A stretch of DNA of 64,000 bases, from positions 18,842 to 82,841 of the forward strand of contig JBDTUE010000001.1 in assembly GCA_040007895.1 (NCBI GenBank), given 5' to 3'. A program made the position numbers and the translations under genes. This document shows, in pieces, positions 9,094 through 18,240 of the stretch. Numbering within the stretch: position 1 is the first letter of the stretch; the number at the start of each line of letters is the position of its first letter. The DNA comes from JADJLQ01 sp040007895. Lineage in GTDB: Bacteria > Bacteroidota > Bacteroidia > Chitinophagales > Saprospiraceae. The notes below the pieces were generated by a model. That model did not search any database. It was not told the origin of the DNA and saw nothing but the letters and a program-made list of their open reading frames with translations.

Positions 9094-9957
9094 ATGAAAT
9101 CATATCTTTCCCTGATTAAATTCAGTCATAGCATTTTTGCATTGCCTTTCGCTATTATTGGAGCTTTATTAGGACATCGGGATGGTTATGACTTGAGCTT
9201 AATCTTATTTATCAAGATTATATTATGTATGGTACTGGCCCGCGGTGCGGCAATGGCGTTTAATCGTCTGGCAGATGAACGATATGATCGACTCAATCCC
9301 AGAACGGCCGGGCGTGAAATTCCATCGGGAGTTATTTCAAAACAAAATGCATTGTGGTTTGTAATCTTTTGTTGTGTTGCATTTGTCATGACTACTTTTT
9401 TTATTAACAGGATTTGTTTTTATTTATCACCTGTCGCATTAATTACAATTTTGGGATATAGTTTTACAAAAAGATGGACTGCGTTGTGTCATCTTATATT
9501 AGGATCCGGCTTGGCGTTGGCGCCAATTGGAAGTTATCTTGCTGTTACAGGAAAATTCTCTTTGATACCGGTATTGTTTTCAGGTGTTGTTTTTTATTGG
9601 GTTTCTGGATTTGATATTATTTATGCATTACAGGATGAAGATTTTGATAAGTCCCAGCGACTTCATTCAATCCCAGCTTGGTTAGGTAAAGAAAGAGCTT
9701 TAAAAGTGAGTAGGATTCTTCATTTGATCTGTGCATTGATTTTACTTTTTGTCAGCTGGCAATTGTATATTAAAGTGGATCTGAGATGGAGTTTCATGAT
9801 TTGGGTGGCTGCAGCAATCTTTATTACTATGTTGGTATATCAACATACTATCGTTTCAGCGAAAGATCTTTCTAAAGTCAATTTGGCTTTTTTTACTACG
9901 AATGGACTTGCTAGTGTTATCTATGGTGCTTTACTTGGTTTAGCTCTATTAATATAG
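9094..9957 (+). CDS. mqnP: UbiA-family prenyltransferase, probably MqnP of the futalosine pathway
   Basis: Integral membrane prenyltransferase of 287 residues with about eight hydrophobic helices. The first Asp-rich motif is in NRLADERYDRLNPRTAGRE and the second in DIIYALQDEDFDKSQRLHS, both expected for Mg-diphosphate binding. The sequence style is that of the 4-hydroxybenzoate polyprenyltransferase-like group (TIGR01475), which in futalosine organisms prenylates the 1,4-dihydroxy-6-naphthoate precursor. Because mqnE and mqnA are present at 33-35 kb and no ubiquinone genes are visible, I read it as MqnP; this last step is inference. It follows the DUF1573 terminator and is convergent with the decarboxylase gene. 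Confidence 0.85.
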   Translation: MKSYLSLIKFSHSIFALPFAIIGALLGHRDGYDLSLILFIKIILCMVLARGAAMAFNRLADERYDRLNPRTAGREIPSGVISKQNALWFVIFCCVAFVMTTFFINRICFYLSPVALITILGYSFTKRWTALCHLILGSGLALAPIGSYLAVTGKFSLIPVLFSGVVFYWVSGFDIIYALQDEDFDKSQRLHSIPAWLGKERALKVSRILHLICALILLFVSWQLYIKVDLRWSFMIWVAAAIFITMLVYQHTIVSAKDLSKVNLAFFTTNGLASVIYGALLGLALLI

Positions 9958-9984
9958 ATAAATAGAAGATTCAAATAACGGTGT

Positions 9985-11433
9985 TTATCTGCTAGAGTGA
10001 GTCGGCTGCATTTTATCAAGTATTTCTTTCAACATGGTGAATGCTTTTTCAATGGTATCCATGTGCGTCCTGAATCCCAGGATGGCGCATCTGATCCAGA
10101 CTTTTCCTTCAATAATTGTAGATGAAAAAAATACCCGCCCATCGGTTTGAATTGCATCCACTAATTTATTGTTGAATGCATTCTCATCACCTGTATTTGG
10201 GACATATCTGAATATGGTGACAGAAAGCATTGGCTTAGGCCCGGTTTCAAAACCCAGTAATTTGATTTGATTATAAAAATATTCAGTAAGCAATAATTTC
10301 TCTTCCAATGCTGCTTTGAAAGGGGCAAGACCGTGTAAATGTAAAGGCATCCACATCCTTGGCCCTCGAAAATGTTTGGTCAGTTCGGGAGACAGATCAC
10401 ATGGATTGTATTCATCGGCATTCACATCAAATGCATCCTTCATGTAATTAGCCCTGTAATGATGACTCTTCATCACAGCTTGCGGATCTTTAAATAATAA
10501 AGCACCTATGCCATAGGGTAAAAACAAACCTTTGTGTGGGTCTATGGCCAGGGAATCACTTCGTTCTATTCCTTTGAGTAGTGGTTTACATACATCAATC
10601 AAATTGAAAAACCCACCATACGCCCCATCAATATGAAACCAGATTTTGTTTTCTTCACAGATATCTGCAATCTTATCCAGCGGGTCAATGGTCCCTGTAT
10701 CCGTGGTTCCTGCTGATGCTATGATGATGAAAGGCATTAATCCTTCTCTTAGATCATTTAATACTTGCGATCTTAATTTATCGGCATCCATTCTATATTG
10801 ATCATCCATTGGAATGATCCTGGAGACAGCTTCATTTAAGCCTGCGATCCGGATTGCTTTATGTACACAGTGATGAATTTGTTCAGTAGTATAAATCACG
10901 GCAAGATGAAGATTGTGCCTGGTAAGATTGAATTTGTCCCGGGCACTTACTATCGCAGTAAGATTTGCAATAGATCCGCCTGAGGTAATATTACCGTGTG
11001 CCGAGGCAGGGTATCCCATCACCTCGCACATCCAGCGAATGAGTTGATTTTCCATTACTACAGCGCCGGGATTTGAAAAATAAATGCCGGCATACCGATT
11101 GCTCACGGCGGCCATCAAATCACCAAGACTACTGGCATAAATACCTCCACCCGGTATGTATCCGAGATGTCCACCGGATGCTGGATTTAATCCGAAATGA
11201 TTTATCTCATTTTGAAATAAAGCTATTAAAGATTCAATAGGTTTTGGATCATCGGTAATGGTTAGTGATCGAAGTTCAGTTACGGTTCCTTTCCGGTAAG
11301 CAGGTCTTTCATCCATCGAATCCACGAACTCATTCAAATAATTGTTGCAGGATTCTATCCAGTGAGATCGGAGTGCAGGATCCGGTTCTAACTTTCGGGC
11401 CAGCCTCTCTAGTTCTTTCAATCGTTCTATCAT
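9985..11433 (-). CDS. PLP-dependent aromatic-amino-acid-type decarboxylase
   Basis: Group II PLP decarboxylase of 482 residues, the length typical of aromatic-L-amino-acid and tyrosine decarboxylases. The PLP lysine is Lys301 in the motif DPHKG. GNITSGGSIANLTAI and the HIDGAYGGF segment (aspartate that contacts the pyridine nitrogen) are also present. The enzyme should be cytosolic and release CO2 from an amino acid, but the substrate (aromatic, glutamate-like or diaminobutyrate-like) cannot be fixed from sequence. The start is the ATG at 11433. It is divergent from coaD with about 107 bp between and convergent with mqnP. Confidence 0.9.
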   Translation of the reverse strand: MIERLKELERLARKLEPDPALRSHWIESCNNYLNEFVDSMDERPAYRKGTVTELRSLTITDDPKPIESLIALFQNEINHFGLNPASGGHLGYIPGGGIYASSLGDLMAAVSNRYAGIYFSNPGAVVMENQLIRWMCEVMGYPASAHGNITSGGSIANLTAIVSARDKFNLTRHNLHLAVIYTTEQIHHCVHKAIRIAGLNEAVSRIIPMDDQYRMDADKLRSQVLNDLREGLMPFIIIASAGTTDTGTIDPLDKIADICEENKIWFHIDGAYGGFFNLIDVCKPLLKGIERSDSLAIDPHKGLFLPYGIGALLFKDPQAVMKSHHYRANYMKDAFDVNADEYNPCDLSPELTKHFRGPRMWMPLHLHGLAPFKAALEEKLLLTEYFYNQIKLLGFETGPKPMLSVTIFRYVPNTGDENAFNNKLVDAIQTDGRVFFSSTIIEGKVWIRCAILGFRTHMDTIEKAFTMLKEILDKMQPTHSSR

Positions 11434-11494
11434 GTTGATAAATATAGGGTTTAATTCTGCAGAGCAATACTCCGGAGAATGATATGAATAATAT

Positions 11495-11502
11495 TAATTT
11501 TG
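11495..11502 (+). promoter_or_regulatory. Bacteroidota -7 element for coaD-pruA
   Basis: TAATTTTG on the plus strand, 38 bp upstream of the coaD ATG, in the divergent region with the decarboxylase gene. Confidence 0.45.
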
Positions 11503-11540
11503 AAGGTATATTTAATAAGCTAAAAAAATACGATTGATTC

Positions 11541-12005
11541 ATGCGCATAGCCATATTTCCCGGATCTTTTGATCCTATTACGATTGGACATATTGATATT
11601 ATTTATAAAGCATTGCCATTATTCGATAAATTTATCATTGCCATTGGAACGAATACTCAAAAAAAATCTTTATTTAGCCTGGAACAGCGGGAACAGTGGA
11701 TTCGAGAAGAGTTTAAAAATGAAATGAAAATATCTGTTGACCATTTTGATGGGCTTACCGCTGAATATGCAAGTAAAATTTCGGCGCATTACCTGGTACG
11801 GGGACTAAGGAACGGAAGCGATTTTGATTATGAAAAAACAATATCTCAAGTCAACAAGGTTCTCAATAAAAACCTTGAAACTATATTTTTTATCAGCAGC
11901 CCCGAAGTAGCTCATATAAGCAGTACCATAGTGAGAGAGATTATTATCGGTGGTGGTGATGCAAGTCCTTTTATTCCCCAAGCAGTTAAATTAAATCGAC
12001 CCTGA
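11541..12005 (+). CDS. coaD: Pantetheine-phosphate adenylyltransferase
   Basis: A 154-residue nucleotidyltransferase that makes dephospho-CoA from ATP and 4'-phosphopantetheine, the penultimate step of CoA synthesis. The N-terminal GSFDPITIGH contains the T/HxGH nucleotide-binding signature. LVRGLRNGSDFDYE and the late ISSTIVRE are family hallmarks. Length is normal (about 150-165). Its stop is 3 bp before the pruA ATG, so the two genes are very likely cotranscribed. Confidence 0.96.
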   Translation: MRIAIFPGSFDPITIGHIDIIYKALPLFDKFIIAIGTNTQKKSLFSLEQREQWIREEFKNEMKISVDHFDGLTAEYASKISAHYLVRGLRNGSDFDYEKTISQVNKVLNKNLETIFFISSPEVAHISSTIVREIIIGGGDASPFIPQAVKLNRP

Positions 12006-12008
12006 ACC

Positions 12009-13631
12009 ATGAGAGGTAACTATTTAATTCCAACCATAACTAATGAACCTGTATTATCCTACAAGCCAGGATCGCAGGAGAGAATGGATGTAAAAGCTGC
12101 CCTGGAAAAAGCGAAAGCTACTTCGGTGGAGATAAAAATGAATATAGGTGGTAACAAAATTGCTTATGGAAATCCTGTTCCCATGCATCCACCGCACGAA
12201 CATCAGCATATACTTGGTTATCATAGTATGGGCACCCGTGCTCATGTCATTTCAGCGATCAATGCTGCCCGTAAAGCGAAATCATCCTGGGAAAATTTAC
12301 CCTGGCATGATCGGGCAGCAATATTCCTCAAAGCAGCTGATCTGCTTTCTGGTCCATACAGACACAAAATGAATGCCGCAACTATGTTGTGCCAATCAAA
12401 AAATATCTATCAATCTGAAATAGATTCCGTCGCAGAATTGGCAGATTTCTGGAGATTTAATGTCCGGTATATGACCGAGATCTATGAAGTACAACCGAGT
12501 AGTTCTCCCGGAGTCTGGAATCAATTGGAATACCGTGCCCTGGAAGGTTTTATCGTCGCTATTACACCTTTTAATTTTACGGCGATTGCAGGTAATTTGC
12601 CATCTGCCCCTGCATTATTAGGTAATACCGTGATTTGGAAACCTGCTGAATCACAAATTTATTCTGCGGCTGTGATCATGGAAATATTAGAAGCAGCAGG
12701 ACTACCCGAAGGAGTCATCAATATGATTACAGTAGATGGACCTACGCTTGGAGAAGTAGCGTTCAATCATCGCGAGTTTGCCGGATTACATTTTACAGGT
12801 AGCACGGCTGTCTTCCAAAATCTTTGGAAATCGATTGGGAATAATATTTCTAATTATGCCACATATCCAAGACTGGTAGGTGAGACAGGAGGCAAAGATT
12901 TTGTAATTGCACATCCTTCTGCAGATGCCAAAGCAGTCGCGGTCGCATTATCACGAGCTGCTTATGAATTCCAGGGACAAAAATGTTCTGCAGCATCAAG
13001 AGCATATCTTCCTAAATCTTTATGGAAGCAAATTAGCAATAATCTTTTAGCAGATATTGCAAGTATGAAAATGGGTTCACCGGAAGACTTTGGCAATTTT
13101 ATCAATGCAGTAATCGATGAAAGAGCATTTGATAAAATTACAGGGTATATTAAAACTGCTAAAAGATCAAAACAAGCTTCTATTATTGCCGGCGGTAATT
13201 TTGATAAATCCATTGGTTATTTTATTGAACCTACAGTCATCCTTGCGAATCGACCCGATTATATCACGATGCGGGAAGAGATCTTTGGACCCGTACTTAC
13301 TGTTTATGTATATGAAGACAATAAATTTGATGATGTTCTTAATCTGGTAGACAGCACATCACCCTATGCTCTGACCGGAGCGGTGTTTGCTCAGGATAAG
13401 AACGTGATAAAGCATACTGCACAACGACTCCAACATGCAGCAGGTAATTTTTATATTAATGATAAATGTACCGGGGCCGTTGTAGATCAGCAACCATTTG
13501 GAGGGGGACGTAGCAGTGGTACCAATGATAAAGCTGGTTCAGTACTTAATCTTTATCGCTGGGTATCTGCAAGAACCATAAAAGAGAATTTTAATCCACC
13601 GCATGATTATCGGTACCCTTTTCTTGAATGA
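12009..13631 (+). CDS. pruA: L-glutamate gamma-semialdehyde (1-pyrroline-5-carboxylate) dehydrogenase
   Basis: Aldehyde dehydrogenase of 540 residues that oxidises glutamate semialdehyde to glutamate with NAD, the second step of proline degradation. The catalytic cysteine is Cys326 in GQKCSAAS and the general-base glutamate lies in GETGGKDF. The length and the C-terminal QQPFGGGRSSGTNDKAG fit the monofunctional P5CDH type (TIGR01236-like) and not the PutA fusion. A proline dehydrogenase is not in the window. It directly follows coaD with no room for a promoter. Confidence 0.93.
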   Translation: MRGNYLIPTITNEPVLSYKPGSQERMDVKAALEKAKATSVEIKMNIGGNKIAYGNPVPMHPPHEHQHILGYHSMGTRAHVISAINAARKAKSSWENLPWHDRAAIFLKAADLLSGPYRHKMNAATMLCQSKNIYQSEIDSVAELADFWRFNVRYMTEIYEVQPSSSPGVWNQLEYRALEGFIVAITPFNFTAIAGNLPSAPALLGNTVIWKPAESQIYSAAVIMEILEAAGLPEGVINMITVDGPTLGEVAFNHREFAGLHFTGSTAVFQNLWKSIGNNISNYATYPRLVGETGGKDFVIAHPSADAKAVAVALSRAAYEFQGQKCSAASRAYLPKSLWKQISNNLLADIASMKMGSPEDFGNFINAVIDERAFDKITGYIKTAKRSKQASIIAGGNFDKSIGYFIEPTVILANRPDYITMREEIFGPVLTVYVYEDNKFDDVLNLVDSTSPYALTGAVFAQDKNVIKHTAQRLQHAAGNFYINDKCTGAVVDQQPFGGGRSSGTNDKAGSVLNLYRWVSARTIKENFNPPHDYRYPFLE

Positions 13632-13688
13632 GAAATTATTTGTTTTAAGAGACAAATGAATTGACTTGTTTTTTATGCATCTAAAATT

Positions 13689-14237
13689 ATGAAAATATAT
13701 ACCCGGACAGGTGATGATGGAAAGACTTCTTTATACGGAGGAACCCGTTTGCCAAAACATCACATTCGCATCGAAGCTTATGGAAGCGTAGATGAATTAA
13801 ATGCATGGATAGGTCTTATAAGAGATGAGCTTTCACTTGGCGCACAATATCATGCTTTAAAAGAAATACAGGATAGATTATTTACGATTGGTTCCAACCT
13901 GGCTTCAGATCCTGATCATGAAATGCCAACTCCGGATATCATAGCAACAGATATAGAATTTTTAGAAAAAGGTATTGATGAAATGACAGCGCTTTTACCA
14001 CCGTTGAAACATTTCGTTTTGCCCGGAGGTCATAGAAGAGTAAGTGAAGCTCATATTGCCAGAACGGTTTGCCGTAGAGCAGAACGAAGAGTGATTGCTC
14101 TCAGTTTAGAACAAAAGGTAGAGCCCTTAATCATCATTTTTATCAATAGATTATCAGATTATTTATTTGTACTCAGCAGGTGGATTGCCAAAGAAGTGGA
14201 TGCTGATGAAGTAAAATGGATTCCGCGAAAATCATGA
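13689..14237 (+). CDS. Cob(I)alamin adenosyltransferase, PduO type
   Basis: A 182-residue adenosyltransferase that transfers the adenosyl group of ATP to cob(I)alamin to form coenzyme B12. The N-terminal YTRTGDDGKTSLYGG is the ATP-binding signature of the PduO family, and AYGSVDELNAWIG and the late RRAERRVIAL motif are also present. Length matches the family. Its stop TGA overlaps the ATG of the next gene (ATGA), so the two are translationally coupled. No cobalamin riboswitch could be fitted in the 57-bp upstream gap. Confidence 0.95.
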   Translation: MKIYTRTGDDGKTSLYGGTRLPKHHIRIEAYGSVDELNAWIGLIRDELSLGAQYHALKEIQDRLFTIGSNLASDPDHEMPTPDIIATDIEFLEKGIDEMTALLPPLKHFVLPGGHRRVSEAHIARTVCRRAERRVIALSLEQKVEPLIIIFINRLSDYLFVLSRWIAKEVDADEVKWIPRKS

Positions 14238-15040
14238 TGACAAACGGATTACTCCTCGACCTTGAAAAGAAAGATCTGGATATACTGAATGAATTCCAAC
14301 CTATAGACTGGCCGGATATTACCGTTGCATTTTCATTTTATTATAATTCCTGGTATTGCCAACCTATGAAATTGGTTTTAAATCATGAAATCATAGGTAT
14401 AGGAAATATCATTTTATTACATGATACAGCGTGGTTATCTCAAATTATAATCAAAGAGAGTTTTAGGAACCAGGGTTGGGGGAAATATATAACGGAAGGC
14501 CTTATCAACTTTTGCAGGCAAAAAGTAAAATCGATTTCTCTATTAGCTACACCCCTGGGATATCCGGTTTATGAAAAACTTGGATTCAAAACGCAGGGTA
14601 TATATCATTTTTATAAAGGAAACTCTTTCAATGAACCGATTTCCAATACTGAAATCAAGGAGTATGATACGATGTGCCATTGTGATATTTTAGATATGGA
14701 TAAAGAAGTCTCGGGTGAAATCAGGGCGAGAATTCTACAAGATCATTGGGCATCCTCCAAAGTAATTCTTAATCAAAACAAAGTGATCGCTTATTATCTT
14801 CCTGCTTTGGGAGAAGGGATGATTATCAGTAAGGATCCCGGATCAGGACTTGAATTAATAAAATTGCATTTAAATACCCGGGATAAAATTGTTTTTCCTA
14901 TCGAAAATGAAATAGCAGCAGACTTTTTACTATCGCATGGTTTTAATCAATATCGTCAGGCACATAGAATGGTAATTGGTCAACCTATAGAATACAAACC
15001 AACATGGATATACAGTAGGATAGGGGGAAATCTCGGCTAA
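14234..15040 (+). CDS. GNAT N-acetyltransferase with a second C-terminal domain
   Basis: About 268 residues. The N-terminal half is a GNAT fold: IIIKESFRNQGWGKYITEGL is the acetyl-CoA-binding motif A, and YPVYEKLGFKTQGIYHFYKG the motif-B end typical of YitH-like acetyltransferases. The C-terminal half (from about residue 140) resembles the second domain of two-domain GNATs. I place the start at the ATG at 14234, which overlaps the upstream TGA as ATGA; an in-frame ATG at 14216 is also possible. The coupling to a cobalamin adenosyltransferase suggests coordinated expression, but the acceptor substrate is unknown. Confidence 0.8.
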   Translation: MMTNGLLLDLEKKDLDILNEFQPIDWPDITVAFSFYYNSWYCQPMKLVLNHEIIGIGNIILLHDTAWLSQIIIKESFRNQGWGKYITEGLINFCRQKVKSISLLATPLGYPVYEKLGFKTQGIYHFYKGNSFNEPISNTEIKEYDTMCHCDILDMDKEVSGEIRARILQDHWASSKVILNQNKVIAYYLPALGEGMIISKDPGSGLELIKLHLNTRDKIVFPIENEIAADFLLSHGFNQYRQAHRMVIGQPIEYKPTWIYSRIGGNLG

Positions 15041-15041
15041 A

Positions 15042-15602
15042 TCAGGAAGGTTGAAGTACTTTCTTTCTTGAAATGGACCACTGATAAATTCCAAACAATA
15101 CAGCTCCGAATATCAGGTCACCTGCCAATGTATTCCAGAAATAAGGAATAGCAAATTCATAACAAGCAGTCAATCCAGTTATGGTCTGAGGCCATTGTTT
15201 GCTGTGCAGCCAAACACCATAATTTGATATCAGGAAAAAGATTAAGGATGACAGTATACTTGCAATAAATATAGAACTGAATTTAATCTTTCGGATAACT
15301 ACGTTACCTATTAAGACCATAAGTAAAAAACCGCCATAAACATAAAGATCACCCATCCAGGTCCAACCCTGATAGTATTCAGGAAACATATGTTTGTACA
15401 TCCCGTTATTCAAAAACAAATCCGACAGCCACAAAATAATCAATGGCAGAACATACGATATCCACGTTGGACGAAGCAATGCTCCTGCAAACATAGCTGT
15501 GGCTCCGACAGCTGTAAAATTTGGCGCATGAGGAATCATTCTACTCAGAATACCTGCTACTAACAGGCCGAGGATAAGATTGGATGAAAATATTTTTTTC
15601 AC
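15042..15602 (-). CDS. DUF6580 family membrane protein (putative transporter component)
   Basis: A 186-residue integral membrane protein with five or six hydrophobic helices. The N-terminal RMIPHAPNFTAVGATAMFAG matches the DUF6580 signature (R-PH-PNFTP). The family has been labelled a putative transport protein and resembles ECF-type S components in size and topology, but no ligand is established. The start is a GTG at 15602. It converges with the acetyltransferase gene (1 bp between stops) and lies near the cobalamin adenosyltransferase gene, so a vitamin substrate is possible but only a guess. Confidence 0.75.
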   Translation of the reverse strand: MKKIFSSNLILGLLVAGILSRMIPHAPNFTAVGATAMFAGALLRPTWISYVLPLIILWLSDLFLNNGMYKHMFPEYYQGWTWMGDLYVYGGFLLMVLIGNVVIRKIKFSSIFIASILSSLIFFLISNYGVWLHSKQWPQTITGLTACYEFAIPYFWNTLAGDLIFGAVLFGIYQWSISRKKVLQPS

Positions 15603-15673
15603 TTGAGGGATTGAATACTTTTTTGATAATATTTTATGTAAAATTACTTAAAAATTGAATATTTCTGATTCTA

Positions 15674-16186
15674 ATGGATACGGACATTGAAAAAGCTACT
15701 CCGGATGATTTTGCTGAAATTCTGGAATTATACCACATTGCAACCTCGGTTCATAAGAAATTAGGTATTATTCAATGGGATGATGAATATCCATCTGGTG
15801 AAACGCTGAAAGAAAACCTGGAAAGTGAAGTGACCTGGGTTATTAAGGTAGGTGACAAAATAATAGCCACCGTTACACTGGACGAAGATCAGGATCCGCA
15901 GTATAAGGATATTCAGTGGGCATATCCTTCTTCTAACGTATTGGTAGTACACCGGGTCTGTATTGATCCCTCATTTCAAGGAAGGGGATTGGCAAAACGT
16001 TTGATGCTTTTTTCAGAAACATTTGCCCGTGAAAATAATTATGAGGTGATCCGGTTTGATGCATTTTTAGGTAATAATGCATCTCAGCGATTATATCGAA
16101 ACATGGGTTATCATGAAGCGATAGGTTATTGTTATTATCATCCTGACATGATTATGTGCAATTGTTTTGAAAAGAGAGTATACTGA
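15674..16186 (+). CDS. GNAT family N-acetyltransferase
   Basis: A single-domain GNAT of 170 residues. HRVCIDPSFQGRGLAKRLM is a clear motif A with the Q/R-x-x-G-x-A pyrophosphate loop, and NNASQRLYRNMGYHEAIG is the motif-B/C-terminal part. It is a small-molecule or protein acetyltransferase of unknown substrate acting in the cytosol. It starts with the ATG at 15674, 71 bp from the divergent DUF6580 gene, and is followed by a gene with its own promoter box. Confidence 0.88.
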   Translation: MDTDIEKATPDDFAEILELYHIATSVHKKLGIIQWDDEYPSGETLKENLESEVTWVIKVGDKIIATVTLDEDQDPQYKDIQWAYPSSNVLVVHRVCIDPSFQGRGLAKRLMLFSETFARENNYEVIRFDAFLGNNASQRLYRNMGYHEAIGYCYYHPDMIMCNCFEKRVY

Positions 16187-16266
16187 AGTTGTAAATCAAT
16201 TCTTATACTTCAATGTCAATGAACAATCACTTCCTGTAAAGCACCTAAAAATTCCTCTTACAAGTG

Positions 16267-16274
16267 TATATTTG
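16267..16274 (+). promoter_or_regulatory. Bacteroidota -7 element immediately upstream of the M1 peptidase
   Basis: TATATTTG matches TAnnTTTG and ends only 5 bp before the ATG at 16280. If used, the transcript would start at or next to the start codon (leaderless). A -33 TTG is not evident. Confidence 0.4.
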
Positions 16275-16279
16275 ATCAT

Positions 16280-18127
16280 ATGAAGCATATATATTTATTC
16301 ATTTTACTCTCAGGAATATTCCCATTTTTAACCGATGCTCAACCGGATCGCTGGCAGCAACGGGTTGACTATAAAATGGACATTGATTTTAATGTTTCTA
16401 ATCACCAGTTTACAGGAACACAAAAGCTAATTTATTTTAATAATTCACCAGATACTTTAAAGCGATTGTTTTATCATCTTTATTTCAATACATTTCAACC
16501 TGGTAGTATCATGGATGTAAGGTCATTAAACTTACCTGATCCGGATGGAAGGGTTCGTGACAGAATATCAAAACTCCAGGAAAATGAAATCGGGTATCAA
16601 CATATCTTGTCATTGAAACAGGATGGTATCCCCCTTCAATACACCATAGAGGGAACTATCCTTGAAGTCAGATTAAATAAGTGGATCAGACCGAAATCGA
16701 AAACTGTATTGGAAATGCAATTCCAGGCACAGGTACCTGTTCAAATCAGGCGAAGTGGTCGAAACAATAAAGAAGGAATCGCATATAGTATGAGTCAATG
16801 GTATCCAAAACTATGTGAATATGATTATCAGGGATGGCATGCTAATCCATATGTTGCAAGAGAATTTTATGGTGTTTGGGGTGACTTTGATGTCACGATT
16901 CATATGGATAAAAAGTATTTGATTGCTGCTGGCGGGTATATTCAAAACCCTAATGAAGTAGGATATGGTTATGAAAAAACCGGTGCTAAATTGAAATTAC
17001 CATCTGGTGAAAAACTGACATGGCATTTCAAAGCACCCAATGTGCATGATTTTATGTGGGCTGCTGATCCGGAATATAAACATACCCGTCTGGTCAATGA
17101 TGATGGAATAGAAATGAATTTCTTCTATCAGGAGAATGATAAAACAAAGGATACCTGGGCTCAACTGCCATCTATAATGAACCACGTATTTAAAATCGCA
17201 GACAAACATTTTGGCCAATATCCTTATTCTTATTTTGCTTTTGTTCAAGGAGGTGATGGAGGTATGGAATATCCGATGTCAACACTCATCATGGGAGAAG
17301 GTACTCTTACGGGTCTCGTAGGTGTGGCTACGCATGAAATGATGCATAGTTGGTATCAGGGGGTAATCGGTACTAATGAAAGTCTTTATGCCTGGATGGA
17401 TGAAGGATTTACGAGTTATGCTGAAGATAAAATACTTGCAGAACTTAATACTTCAGGATCCACGGAGGACTATGCTACCAATGCGTATACCAGTGCATAT
17501 CAGTCATATCTTAAACTGGCTATGAGTGGGCGGGAAGAGCCATTGAGTACACATGCTGATCATTTTAATTCAAATTATGCTTATTCAGTTGCAGCCTATT
17601 CAAAAGGAGAGGTTTTTTTACATCAACTGGAATATATCATAGGAAAACAAAATTTTGAGCAAGGCCTGTTGAATTATTTTAATACCTGGAAGTTTAAAGA
17701 ACCTAATGTAAATGATCTGATCAGGGTATTTGAAAAAGCCAGTGGTTTGGAACTGGATTGGTATAAAGAATACTTTGTAAACGGTACCAAACAGATTGAC
17801 TATTCTATTGATTCAGTATATGGTGATGCAACAAAATCATTCGTTCGACTTCGCAAGGTATCTCCATTCATCATGCCTATCGACCTTCTTGTCACTCAGG
17901 ATGATGGAACAGAAACCATTGAATATATCCCTCTAGATCTGATGCGGGGAGAAAAAAAACAGGAATGGCCGGATAAAAAATTTAATCTACATCCTGACTG
18001 GACATGGGTTTATCCCACATATACCGTAGCCCTCAATATTCCTTTCTCTTATTTAAAAAGAATTGAAATAGATCCGTCGTTGAGATTAGCAGATATTCAC
18101 AGGGAGAATGGAGTATGGGCAAGGTAA
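16280..18127 (+). CDS. Secreted M1 family metallopeptidase
   Basis: Zinc aminopeptidase-like protein of 615 residues with an N-terminal signal peptide (hydrophobic residues 4-18, cleavage likely after TDAQ). The zinc site is complete: H352-E-M-M-H356 with the third ligand Glu375 in DEGFTSY, the HExxH-x18-E arrangement of M1. The N-terminal beta domain includes LFYHLYFNTFQPGS, typical of Bacteroidota M1 proteins. The usual GAMEN exopeptidase motif appears as GGMEYP, as in distant M1 members. It is probably a periplasmic or surface peptidase. The next gene is 113 bp downstream. Confidence 0.93.
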   Translation: MKHIYLFILLSGIFPFLTDAQPDRWQQRVDYKMDIDFNVSNHQFTGTQKLIYFNNSPDTLKRLFYHLYFNTFQPGSIMDVRSLNLPDPDGRVRDRISKLQENEIGYQHILSLKQDGIPLQYTIEGTILEVRLNKWIRPKSKTVLEMQFQAQVPVQIRRSGRNNKEGIAYSMSQWYPKLCEYDYQGWHANPYVAREFYGVWGDFDVTIHMDKKYLIAAGGYIQNPNEVGYGYEKTGAKLKLPSGEKLTWHFKAPNVHDFMWAADPEYKHTRLVNDDGIEMNFFYQENDKTKDTWAQLPSIMNHVFKIADKHFGQYPYSYFAFVQGGDGGMEYPMSTLIMGEGTLTGLVGVATHEMMHSWYQGVIGTNESLYAWMDEGFTSYAEDKILAELNTSGSTEDYATNAYTSAYQSYLKLAMSGREEPLSTHADHFNSNYAYSVAAYSKGEVFLHQLEYIIGKQNFEQGLLNYFNTWKFKEPNVNDLIRVFEKASGLELDWYKEYFVNGTKQIDYSIDSVYGDATKSFVRLRKVSPFIMPIDLLVTQDDGTETIEYIPLDLMRGEKKQEWPDKKFNLHPDWTWVYPTYTVALNIPFSYLKRIEIDPSLRLADIHRENGVWAR

Positions 18128-18240
18128 CAGCGATCTCAGCACGATAAGATGATACTAATTTCACAAAGAGTTGAAATATCGTTCTGCATTATTTTATTAA
18201 CTTGGATTAAAATTATTCGATTTTTTAAATTACAAGTTCA

